Below are positions 8,483-15,909 of a stretch of DNA of 64,000 nucleotides, one piece after another (the first letter of the stretch is position 1; every line of letters starts with the position of its first letter). The notes below the pieces were generated by a model, which was not told the origin of the DNA, searched no databases, and saw only the letters and a program-made list of their open reading frames with translations. The stretch is from Alienimonas californiensis (GTDB lineage Bacteria > Planctomycetota > Planctomycetia > Planctomycetales > Planctomycetaceae). The position numbers and the translations under genes were made by a program. Location of the stretch: NCBI RefSeq assembly GCF_007743815.1, contig NZ_CP036265.1:186001-250000 (forward strand), read 5' to 3'.

Positions 8483-9757
8483 ATGCTGCCCCCCCTGAAA
8501 CGTCACGCCGATCGCCTGCGGCGGGCGGCGGTCCTCGGCATTGTCGCCGGCGGCGCCGCCACCCCCGCGTTCGCGGGTCCGCCGCCGTGCCCCCCGCCGG
8601 CTTACAACCCCTGCCCGCCGGCCTACAACCCCTGCCCGCCGGGCGTGATCACGCCGGTGACGCCGGCGCCGCCGGCCCCGATGGACGGTTCCGCCACGGA
8701 GCTGCTGCCGGAGACGTTCTCCCGGACGGCCCCGCCCTCGCCGGCGGCCCAGAACCTCGTCGCCAACACGGCCAACCCGCTGGCCGGCCGCTCCGGCCTC
8801 GCGGCGGTCGGCGGCGGCGTGGGCGACCCGGGCTACATCGACCCCGCCGTCGTCGCCAGCCGCTTCCGCCTCCGCTACAGCGGCGCCCGCGACGGCAACA
8901 GCGACCGCGGCGAATTCCTCTACGGCGCCTACGACACCCCGGCGCTGCAAGCGTCCTTGCCCCCGGGCACTCCCGCCGTGTTCATCGGCCCCGGCAACCC
9001 GGGCAACGTCGCCGCCGTCCCCGGCCAGACCGTCAGCGGCCCGACCGGCCCCGTCCGGCCGGTGATCGACGGCTTCGATTACGACGAGATCTCCGCCTAT
9101 CTCGAACTGGAAGTGGTCGAGGGCGTCTCCGCCTTCGTTGAGGTCCCCTGGCGGGACGTCAGCGGCTACGACCAGTTCCGCGATCAGGGTTTCGCCGACG
9201 ACGGTCTCGGCGACATCAACGCCGGCGTTCGCGTATCGCTGTACGACGACTGCGACACCGCCCTCACGTTTCAGTTGATGTACCAGACGAACACCGGCGA
9301 TCCGGACTTCGGCCTGGGCAACGGCACGCAGTTCATCGTGCCCGGCCTGCTGTTCCAGCAATCGCTGTCGGACGACCTGCACCTGTTCGGCGAGGCGCAG
9401 TATTACGTCGACGCCGGCAACGGCACCGAGTTCAACGGCGAAGACTACACCAGCGACGTGCTCCGCTTCGGCCTCGGCGCCGCCCTGGACCTGGTCGAAA
9501 CCCGCGACACCAACCTGCAACTCCTCAACGAGTTCGTCGGCTGGACCTTCTACGACGGCCAGCAGTCCGAGTTCAACCCGGCGACCCGCCAGATCGACGT
9601 CACCGACGCCGACGGCGAAACGATCGTCAACTACAAGGTCGGCCTGCGGTACCTGTTCGGCCGGCAGAGCGTTTACGCCGGCTACGGCCTGGCCCTCACC
9701 GACGACGTGCTCTACGACGACATCGTTCGCCTTGAGTACTCCGTCCTGCTGGACTAG
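8483..9757 (+). CDS. Probable outer-membrane beta-barrel protein (unknown function)
   Basis: The 424-residue protein starts with a signal peptide (VLGIVAGGAATPAFAG), then a Pro/Tyr/Cys repeat (two near-copies of PPAYNPCP). The rest is rich in alternating aromatic/polar strands such as YLELEVVEGVSAFVEVPW, TALTFQLMYQTN, LFGEAQYYVDAGN and QSVYAGYGLALTDDVLY. It ends in a strand with alternating hydrophobics (VRLEYSVLLD), typical of small outer-membrane barrels of the phenol-degradation MetA-pathway/transporter type. No ligand can be predicted. It lies between two caspase-like genes on the opposite strand and shares a 230-base divergent region with the WD40 caspase. The strong Shine-Dalgarno site suggests high expression. 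A strong hairpin terminator follows. Confidence 0.8.
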   Translation: MLPPLKRHADRLRRAAVLGIVAGGAATPAFAGPPPCPPPAYNPCPPAYNPCPPGVITPVTPAPPAPMDGSATELLPETFSRTAPPSPAAQNLVANTANPLAGRSGLAAVGGGVGDPGYIDPAVVASRFRLRYSGARDGNSDRGEFLYGAYDTPALQASLPPGTPAVFIGPGNPGNVAAVPGQTVSGPTGPVRPVIDGFDYDEISAYLELEVVEGVSAFVEVPWRDVSGYDQFRDQGFADDGLGDINAGVRVSLYDDCDTALTFQLMYQTNTGDPDFGLGNGTQFIVPGLLFQQSLSDDLHLFGEAQYYVDAGNGTEFNGEDYTSDVLRFGLGAALDLVETRDTNLQLLNEFVGWTFYDGQQSEFNPATRQIDVTDADGETIVNYKVGLRYLFGRQSVYAGYGLALTDDVLYDDIVRLEYSVLLD

Positions 9758-9801
9758 TTCGACCTGCTTGTTAGTTCGACCTGCTGTGAGTTCGACTTGT
9801 T
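9755..9801 (+). repeat. Three short direct repeats at the end of the barrel gene
   Basis: TAGTTCGACCTGCT occurs at 9755-9768 and 9772-9785, and a diverged copy GAGTTCGACTTGTT at 9788-9801, with a spacing of 16-17 bases. The first copy includes the stop codon of the barrel gene. They lie just before the terminator hairpin. Confidence 0.7.
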
Positions 9802-9850
9802 GAATGAGCTGAAGGGTCGGCTCAACAAGACGGACTGACCTCCGCACCGA

Positions 9851-9884
9851 ACCCGCCGCGACGGCTCAGTCCGTCGCGGCGGGT
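9851..9884. terminator. Perfect 14-bp hairpin between convergent genes
   Basis: ACCCGCCGCGACGG (9851-9864) pairs exactly with 9871-9884 around a six-base CTCAGT loop. On the plus strand it is followed by TCCTCGTTTG. It lies 93 bases after the barrel gene and overlaps the last codons and stop of the minus-strand caspase-like gene, so it could end transcription in either direction. Confidence 0.75.
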
Positions 9885-11692
9885 TCCTCGTTTGAGGGCT
9901 CGCGGTTCGCCGAATCGCCCGGGGCGGCCGGCAAAACGAAGCGGACGCGGACCGGCGGGAACGCCCCCGCGGTTCCGGCCTCCCCCCCGGCTCCGGCGAC
10001 GACCAGCGCCAGCCGGCGATCGACGAGTTCGTCCCGCTCGCGGAACTCCAACTGGGTCGAAGCGGCCTTCGCGGCGGCCGGGTCGACGTTTGCGACCACG
10101 GCCCACAGGTTCTCCGCCACCGTGTCGCTCTGCAGGAACATCCATTCGTCCAGGAGGTCCTCGACCGTCCTCCGCCGGTCCTCGTCGACCGTCGTCGGGG
10201 ACGCCGGGGCGGGGTGAATCCGTTCGGCGCCGGCGAGCGCCAGCAGGCGCCGGGCGTTCAGCGCCGGCAGGCGGTAGGGCGAGCCGAGCACTTCAATTCT
10301 GTGGGGCGTCGGCCCGGGGAGCAGCGCGATCCGTTCCGTCCGCAACGTGCGGGCCCCGTCCTCGGCCTCCGGCCAGGCGGACAGCAGGCGAGGTTCGAAG
10401 GGCGCGCCGGGCTCCGGCGAGACCGGACCGGCGTCGACGACGTACAGGTACAGCAAGCCGCTGCGGGGGGTGAGACACAGTTCGGGGCGGGTGCCGGGGG
10501 GCAGGCGGTCGGCCTCCAGGTCCAACGGGGAGCGATTGCCGCGGCGATTCTGCACCCGCCACTCGAACGCCTCGAACCCCCGCGGCGACGCCGCCTCGCC
10601 GCGGCCGAGCAGTTCCTCCCGCACCAGGAAATCGTCCCGCTGCAGATTGCCGTGGAGCGCCACCGCGGTCGCCGTGTTCCCGGGCTGATCGTCCGACGAC
10701 TCCAGTGCCTCGCACAGCGCCCGCCACGTCACGTCCGGCTGACGCAGGAGGCTCAGCATCTCGCTCGTGAACCGGCTGGCGGAACCGTCCGGGGAGCTGC
10801 CCGAGACGCCGCCCGCGGCGGCGTTCTTGGACGCGGCGTCGGTCCGGAGGGCCGCGGAGGCGGCGAAGAACAGCAGCGTGCAGGAGTCGTCGAACCGCGT
10901 CCGGCGGAGATCCACGGCCTGCCCGTCGGTCGCCGATTTCCGCCGCGGGTCGGCGTCCCGCGGCGCCTCCAGAAACCCGCCGGGCGCCATATTCGTCTGC
11001 GGGCCGTCCGCCGAGGCCCCCGCTCCCCCGACCCGGCCGGCCTCGACGACGACCACCAGTTCGTCGCAGCGCCCGGTCAGGGCGCACATCTGCAGGAAGA
11101 ACTCGTCGTCGCGGACGAGGTCCTCCTCGGCGTATTGGGACGGTTTCAGCGGGGCGCCGGCCGCCGGGCCGGTCGGGATCATCACGAACGCCTCGTCGAT
11201 GAAGTCGCCGGCCCCGGCGCCGTGGGCGCCGACCTGCTGAAGCTCGTCCCCGTCCTCGTCGGGACGGATCGTGCCGTGACCGCTGAAGTAGAAGAAGATC
11301 TGCTTCGCCTTCGGCCCGTCGGCGGGAATCGCGGCGAGCGCCTGATCGAACTGGGTCAGGAACTGCGCCCGGGTGGCGTTCCGCAGGAGGTGAATCTCCT
11401 CCTCCGCATAGCCCGCCTCGTCGCGCAGCCAACGCTGCACGGCCTCCAAGTTGGCCGACGAGGCGGACAGTTCGAACCCCGGATAGGCGTCGTTGCCAAT
11501 GAGAATCGCGTACCGCCCGGGCGCGGCGCCGTCTGCCGCGACGACCGACGGGGCGCCGCCCATGAGCAGGACCAGCAACGCCGTCCCGCGGAACGTCGCT
11601 CTGCTCAACGCCCCCCCGGCAGACCGCGCCGGCCGGCCGGGCCGGGAGGTGCGAGGAACGTCGCGGCGGGCGGGAGGCTCCGGGGAAGACAT
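9866..11692 (-). CDS. Secreted caspase-like protein with the catalytic cysteine lost (pseudo-caspase)
   Basis: The 608-residue protein has a hydrophobic export signal (TALLVLLMGGAPSVVAADG) and then a caspase p20-like fold: RYAILIGNDAYPG, a helix, LRNATRAQFL, and the conserved His139 in FYFSGHG. At the position of the catalytic block (DACHSG in the neighbour at 4097) it reads EAGRVGG, so Gly219 replaces the cysteine and Glu217 the aspartate. Proteolysis by the usual mechanism is therefore unlikely. A second half of about 300 residues (FEWRVQNRRGNRSPLDLEAD, LCLTPRSGLLYLYVVDAG) has a beta-rich look and carries no motif I recognise. It may act as a binding or regulatory partner of an active caspase; that is inference. 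It lies convergent to the barrel gene. Confidence 0.85.
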   Translation of the reverse strand: MSSPEPPARRDVPRTSRPGRPARSAGGALSRATFRGTALLVLLMGGAPSVVAADGAAPGRYAILIGNDAYPGFELSASSANLEAVQRWLRDEAGYAEEEIHLLRNATRAQFLTQFDQALAAIPADGPKAKQIFFYFSGHGTIRPDEDGDELQQVGAHGAGAGDFIDEAFVMIPTGPAAGAPLKPSQYAEEDLVRDDEFFLQMCALTGRCDELVVVVEAGRVGGAGASADGPQTNMAPGGFLEAPRDADPRRKSATDGQAVDLRRTRFDDSCTLLFFAASAALRTDAASKNAAAGGVSGSSPDGSASRFTSEMLSLLRQPDVTWRALCEALESSDDQPGNTATAVALHGNLQRDDFLVREELLGRGEAASPRGFEAFEWRVQNRRGNRSPLDLEADRLPPGTRPELCLTPRSGLLYLYVVDAGPVSPEPGAPFEPRLLSAWPEAEDGARTLRTERIALLPGPTPHRIEVLGSPYRLPALNARRLLALAGAERIHPAPASPTTVDEDRRRTVEDLLDEWMFLQSDTVAENLWAVVANVDPAAAKAASTQLEFRERDELVDRRLALVVAGAGGEAGTAGAFPPVRVRFVLPAAPGDSANREPSNEEPAATD

Positions 11693-11738
11693 CAGCGGTC
11701 CCTCGGGCAGGGACGGGCGGGGATACGGGCGGGAGGAA

Positions 11739-11773
11739 CGTACGGCGTCGTGAAGGCCCTACGCCGCCGTACG
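11739..11773. repeat. Inverted repeat upstream of the pseudo-caspase gene
   Basis: CGTACGGCG (11739-11747) is matched by its exact complement at 11765-11773, with 17 bases between. It lies 47 bases upstream of the minus-strand start at 11692, a position compatible with an operator or an RNA hairpin. The rest of the 384-base divergent region (11693-12076) holds no convincing gene. Confidence 0.4.
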
Positions 11774-11964
11774 CCGCCTGCTTCCCCGGGAGCGTTCCGA
11801 ACGTCCGGCCGCGTGCCGGCGTGCCGTCTCCCCGCAGCCGGCGGCAGGTCGTTCAGCGGTTCGCAGACCGCGCCGTTCATCAGGACCAATTTACCGGGGG
11901 GCCTCCCCAAACGCCATCGGGGTTCCATGGCTGGACACGGACCTCACAGTCCGTTAGCAGCAGG

Positions 11965-11993
11965 TTGACACGGGCGCAAACCCCGCTTGGGAT
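11965..11993 (+). promoter_or_regulatory. Candidate sigma-70 promoter for the Tyr-rich protein gene
   Basis: A perfect TTGACA (11965-11970) is followed after 17 bases by TGGGAT, a poor -10; GATAGT three bases further on is an alternative with a long spacer. The start codon lies 84 bases downstream. The good -35 in GC-rich DNA is the main support. Confidence 0.35.
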
Positions 11994-12076
11994 AGTTCTG
12001 GGCTGAACGCCGGTAGGAGGGCCGTCGGTTTGTCCGCTCCGTCACCTCCCCGTCCCCCCCGCTGAAACCTCTCACA

Positions 12077-12577
12077 ATGTCCGCTTTTCGCCCCACCCTG
12101 CTGGCCGGCCTGATGGCCGCGGCGGCCGCCGGGCTCGTGTGCGTGCCCGGCGCGTTCGACGCCGCGTCGACCGCCGAGGCCAACGCCACGAACGCCCGTC
12201 GCCAGTACTACTCCGGCTGGCACTACTCCGCGCCGTCGCGGTACCACTACCGCGTCTACCACTATAAGCCCACGCCGACCTACACGAGCTACCGCCGGCG
12301 GTACGTCGTCTATTACCCGACGCAGCCGCGGTACGTGTATTATTATAACCCGTACAGCCACCGCTACCTCGGCCGGTTCGACCTGGAAGCCGAGGGCGAA
12401 GGGAAGTACTCCCAGCTGGCCGAGAAGGACCAGAAGGAGAACCTCGAGGAGATCCCCGAGTCGGCCTTCCCCGCTCTGGACAAGATGCCCGTGATCCCCG
12501 ACGCCGAAGACGGCGAGCGGATGGCGCCCCTCCCCGAAGGACTGCCCGAGGACGAGGGCGAAGGGTCCGAGGACTAA
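12077..12577 (+). CDS. Secreted Tyr-rich protein of a planctomycete type, unknown function
   Basis: This 166-residue protein has a signal peptide (LLAGLMAAAAAGLVCVPGAF). A middle section is extraordinarily rich in tyrosine and arginine (RRQYYSGWHYSAPSRYHYRV, YVVYYPTQPRYVYYYNPYSH). The C-terminal third is acidic and Pro/Glu-rich (LEEIPESAFPALDKMPVIPD). I recall similar small proteins from planctomycete genomes, but none with a known role. The Tyr-rich, basic middle suggests binding to a polymer or surface outside the cell; this is inference. The gene stands alone, with a candidate promoter upstream and a hairpin terminator 57 bases downstream. Confidence 0.8.
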   Translation: MSAFRPTLLAGLMAAAAAGLVCVPGAFDAASTAEANATNARRQYYSGWHYSAPSRYHYRVYHYKPTPTYTSYRRRYVVYYPTQPRYVYYYNPYSHRYLGRFDLEAEGEGKYSQLAEKDQKENLEEIPESAFPALDKMPVIPDAEDGERMAPLPEGLPEDEGEGSED

Positions 12578-12633
12578 TCGCCCGGCGCGCCTCGCCTCGC
12601 GTGCGGCTCGTCGTTTTCAACGGATTCGTATTG

Positions 12634-12668
12634 AAGCGTCCCGGCGTGTTGCCGGGGCGCTTCTTTGC
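12634..12668 (+). terminator. Rho-independent-type terminator after the Tyr-rich protein gene
   Basis: AAGCGTCCCGG (12634-12644) pairs with CCGGGGCGCTT (12652-12662) around a seven-base loop, with one T-G wobble. It is followed by CTTTGCTTG. It lies 57 bases after the stop codon at 12577. Confidence 0.75.
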
Positions 12669-12790
12669 TTGCGCGGAGGTCTGTTTGCGCGGGGGGCGCT
12701 CCGCAGTGCGGCGGGAGGAGCGGGGCGTCGGCCGGCGGGCCGCGTTAGGTTGGTCGGAGTCCCTCTCGCCCCACGCTCGCCCCCGCCCCC

Positions 12791-14350
12791 GTGATGCTTT
12801 TCGCCCCCCTCCCGGGCCTGCGGGCCGTCGGCCTGCTGCTCGCCGTCGTCTCCACGGCGAGCGCCGCCCCGGCGCCCGCGGAGCGGCCCCACATCCTCTG
12901 GATCACCATTGAGGACTGGAGCCCCGACCTGTCCTGCTACGGCACGCCGGGCATCGAAACGCCGCACGTCGACGCCCTCGCGGCCGAGGGCGTCCGCTAT
13001 ACCCGGGCGTTTACCACGGCGCCGGTCTGCTCGCCGTCGCGGTCGGCGTTGATGACGGGCGTTCATCAGAACTGGATCGGGGCGGAGCAGCACCGCACGC
13101 AGGACAAGCGGCCCCTGCCCCACGGCGTGCGGCAGATCCCGCATCTGCTGGCGGACGCCGGGTATTTCACCTGCCTGATGAGCAGCAAGGTGGACGTGAA
13201 CTTCCTGCCGGACGCCCGGGAAGAATTATTTCAGGGGACGGACTGGACGCAGCGGGCTGAAGGGCAGCCGTTCTTCGCCCGCATCAGCTTTCAGGGCACC
13301 CACCGCCCCTGGAACCGCGACCCGCAACGGCCGATCGACCCGGCGGACGTGGAACTGCCGCCCTACTACGCCGACACCCCCTTCATCCGCCGGGACTGGG
13401 CGAACGGGTTGGAACAGATGCAGCTCGTCGACCGGGAAGTCGGCGCGTTGTTAAAACGTTTGGAGGACGAGGGCCTGGCGGAGAACACGCTGGTGTTCTT
13501 CACCGCGGACCACGGCCGCTGCCACATCCGCGGCAAGCAGTTTCTCTACGACCCCGGCCTGCACGTCCCGCTGATCGTGCGGTGGCCGGGGCGGATCGAA
13601 CCGGGCGGGGTGAACGACGATCTGGTGACGGCGATCGACCTGTGCGCCACGGCCCTCGACGCGGCGGGGGTCACGCCGCCGGTCCCGCTGCACGGGGCGA
13701 GCCTGCTCGGCCCGGAGATCGCCGCCCGCAAGTACGTGTTCGCCGCCCGCGACCGGATGGGCGCCACGCACGACGCCATGCGGACGATCCGCTCCAAAGA
13801 ATATAAACTCATCCTCAACCTCATGCCGGAGCGGCCCTGGTGCCAGTTCAGCTCCTATAAAGAGGGCGCCTACCCGGCCCTGGCGGAGATGAGCGTGCTG
13901 TATCTCAAGGGCGAACTGACGCCGGAGCAGGCGGCGTTCTTCGCTCCGAGCAAACCGGAGGTGGAACTGTTCGATCTGCGGTCCGACCCGCACGAGGTAA
14001 ACAACGTCGCCGACGACCCGGCCCTCTCGGCGACGAAGGCGGAACTCCTCGCGGAGTTGCAACGCTGGCGGACCGAGGTGATTGCGGACCGCGGCGTCTC
14101 CGAGGCGTTCCGGGCCCGGGGCGTCTTCCCGCCGGAGCGGCCCACGCCGACCGTCGGCGAGTGGGTCTTCAAACACGCCGCGGAGTACGACATGCGCACC
14201 CACGGCGAGCCGCCCTGGTATCCGACCCGCACGCTGGCCGAGTGGGAGGCGGTCCGGGCGCTGTGGGAGCCGTACGTCTTCCGCGGGCCGGAGGAACGCG
14301 TCCGCCGCCCACGGATTCCCCACACCCGCAAACCGCCGTCACTGCGGTAG
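12791..14350 (+). CDS. Secreted sulfatase (alkaline-phosphatase superfamily)
   Basis: This 519-residue sulfatase has an export signal (VGLLLAVVSTASAAP). The metal-binding N-terminus HILWITIEDWSPDLSCYG is followed by the formylglycine motif CSPSR (in TTAPVCSPSRSALMTG), whose cysteine would be oxidised by a formylglycine-generating enzyme. VFFTADHGR supplies the second metal-site Asp/His. The C-terminus has the usual ELFDLRSDPHEVNNVADDP block. It would hydrolyse sulfate esters, probably on algal or animal polysaccharides outside the cytoplasm, but the substrate cannot be told. It has no operon partner. An inverted pair of palindromic repeats follows it. Confidence 0.93.
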   Translation: MMLFAPLPGLRAVGLLLAVVSTASAAPAPAERPHILWITIEDWSPDLSCYGTPGIETPHVDALAAEGVRYTRAFTTAPVCSPSRSALMTGVHQNWIGAEQHRTQDKRPLPHGVRQIPHLLADAGYFTCLMSSKVDVNFLPDAREELFQGTDWTQRAEGQPFFARISFQGTHRPWNRDPQRPIDPADVELPPYYADTPFIRRDWANGLEQMQLVDREVGALLKRLEDEGLAENTLVFFTADHGRCHIRGKQFLYDPGLHVPLIVRWPGRIEPGGVNDDLVTAIDLCATALDAAGVTPPVPLHGASLLGPEIAARKYVFAARDRMGATHDAMRTIRSKEYKLILNLMPERPWCQFSSYKEGAYPALAEMSVLYLKGELTPEQAAFFAPSKPEVELFDLRSDPHEVNNVADDPALSATKAELLAELQRWRTEVIADRGVSEAFRARGVFPPERPTPTVGEWVFKHAAEYDMRTHGEPPWYPTRTLAEWEAVRALWEPYVFRGPEERVRRPRIPHTRKPPSLR

Positions 14351-14389
14351 CGGCGCCCGCGGCCAGACGAGGCGGCTTCGAACAGGGTT

Positions 14390-14555
14390 CTCCCCTCTCC
14401 CCCTTGGGGGAGAGGGGTCGGGGGTGAGGGGGTCCGCGCAGCGGCAACGCTGGGCAATCCGACGTGGATTGCAGCGATCACCCTCCGCCGGCGCCCGCAC
14501 CGACGGCTGCGCCGCACCCTCACCCCCGGCCCCTCTCCCTCAGGGGAGAGGGGAG
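14390..14555. repeat. Inverted pair of REP-like palindromic repeats
   Basis: Copy 1 (14390-14430) has a perfect 12-bp hairpin (CCCCTCTCCCCC-TT-GGGGGAGAGGGG) followed by TCGGGGGTGAGGG. Copy 2 (14517-14555) is the reverse complement of the same roughly 40-base element with a few changes. The 86 bases between hold no gene. The element fills the gap between the convergent sulfatase and methionine aminopeptidase genes and could act as a bidirectional terminator. Confidence 0.85.
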
Positions 14556-14575
14556 AAGAACGACTCGCCCGCCGC

Positions 14576-15475
14576 CTAACTTCCGAACTGGTGCCCCTCC
14601 GCGGGGCCGTTCTGGGTGAGGGTGAGCACGTCCGGACCGTGATCGGTCATGAACAGCGTGTGCTCGAACTGGGCGCTGGGTTTGCGGTCCTTGGTGCGGA
14701 CGCTCCAGCCGTCGCGGCGGTCCGGCTTGCCGGTGTCGTGCGTGCCGGCGTTGAGCATCGGCTCGATCGTGAAGCACATGCCGGGCTTGAGCACGACGTT
14801 TTTGGCGTGCTCCTCCGGGTAGTGGGGGATGCCGGGCTCCTGGTGGAACTCCTCGCCCAGCCCGTGGCCCTGAAAGTTCCGCACGACGCCATAGCCGCGG
14901 TCCCGGGCGAGGCTGAAGATCGCCCGGCCGATGTCGAACACGGTGCCCCACGGCTTGGCCGCGTGGATGCCGGCCCAGAGGCTGTCGAAGGTCGCCTGCA
15001 CGAGGTCGACCGTGCGGGGGTCCACCTCGCCGACGAGGAACGTCTCGCTGCTGTCGCCGTACCAGCCGTCGACGATCGAGGTGAGGTCCACGTTGACGAT
15101 ATCCCCCTCCTTCAGCACGTAATCGGAGGGGATGCCGTGGCAGACGACCTCGTTCACGCTGGTGCAGATGCTCGCCGGGTAGTCCCGGCCGCCGTGGGCG
15201 TTCTCGTAACCCAGCGTGGCGGGGCGGTGGCCGTGCTCGCGGGTGTATTCGTAGGCCAGTTCGTCCAGCTTGGCGGTCGTCACGCCGGGCTGCACGTGCG
15301 GGCGGAGCATATCCATCAGCTCCGCGTTGAACCGCCCGGCGCGGGTCAGGGCCTCATGCTCGGCGGGGCCGTAAATCGGCGCCGGCTTGCGTTTCTGGGC
15401 CGGTTTGCCGCCTTTCGACTGGCTCTTCGCCCGTCGCTTCGGGAGCGCGGGTCGCGGGGCGAGGGTGCGGAACAT
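14576..15475 (-). CDS. map: Type I methionine aminopeptidase
   Basis: This enzyme removes the N-terminal methionine from new proteins in the cytoplasm. All five metal ligands are visible: Asp in VNVDLTSIVDGWYGDSSETF (two), His in NFQGHGLGEEFHQEPGIPHY, Glu in CFTIEPMLNAG and Glu in QFEHTLFMTDHG. The substrate histidine lies in NEVVCHGIP. The 299 residues include an extra basic N-terminal segment of about 35 residues (PKRRAKSQSKGGKPAQKRKP), seen in extended bacterial MetAP forms and possibly ribosome- or RNA-contacting; that role is inferred. The gene is on the minus strand, convergent to the sulfatase, 82 bases after the small protein gene at 15558. Confidence 0.95.
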   Translation of the reverse strand: MFRTLAPRPALPKRRAKSQSKGGKPAQKRKPAPIYGPAEHEALTRAGRFNAELMDMLRPHVQPGVTTAKLDELAYEYTREHGHRPATLGYENAHGGRDYPASICTSVNEVVCHGIPSDYVLKEGDIVNVDLTSIVDGWYGDSSETFLVGEVDPRTVDLVQATFDSLWAGIHAAKPWGTVFDIGRAIFSLARDRGYGVVRNFQGHGLGEEFHQEPGIPHYPEEHAKNVVLKPGMCFTIEPMLNAGTHDTGKPDRRDGWSVRTKDRKPSAQFEHTLFMTDHGPDVLTLTQNGPAEGHQFGS

Positions 15476-15557
15476 ACGGGACGCGGGGGCGGACGGAACG
15501 GACGAGCGAGGGCCCGATCATCCGCGCCGGAGCCGACGCGGGCAACGCCACGATCGC

Positions 15558-15905
15558 TCAGCCGTCCAGAGTCGGCCCCGGCCGGAGTTTCGAGGGGTTC
15601 GGCAGACCGGCGGGACCGTCGCACGAATGGACCTCCAAACCGGCCAACCGATCCTCGATTGTGTAGAGGAATACCCCGCACGGCTCCCCGTCCGGGCCGT
15701 CCCACTGATGACGGGCGAACGGCCGCATCCCGCCGTCGCCGCCGCGGACGAAGTCGACGCTCGCGCAGCCGCAACCGCAGAGGCCGACCACGCGGAGGTC
15801 GTCGACCTCCGGCAGAAACCGGGCGCCGATGGGGCCGCCGCAAGTCAGGAGCCACCGCACCAGCGTCGCCTCGCGGTCCGTCAGCGGTCGCGGCGGCACG
15901 TCCAC
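15558..15905 (-). CDS. Small cysteine-rich conserved protein, unknown function
   Basis: The 115-residue product starts at GTG 15905, only four bases after the zwf stop codon, so it is very probably co-transcribed with zwf. It has a short helical N-terminus (LTDREATLVRWLLTCGG). A cysteine cluster LCGCGCASVDF could bind metal, and the C-terminal half is beta-rich (GVFLYTIEDRLAGLEVHS). I recall small proteins with a CGCGC-type motif followed by a DF pair in other bacteria, without a known role. No signal peptide is seen. Confidence 0.75.
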   Translation of the reverse strand: MDVPPRPLTDREATLVRWLLTCGGPIGARFLPEVDDLRVVGLCGCGCASVDFVRGGDGGMRPFARHQWDGPDGEPCGVFLYTIEDRLAGLEVHSCDGPAGLPNPSKLRPGPTLDG

Positions 15906-15909
15906 GGGC

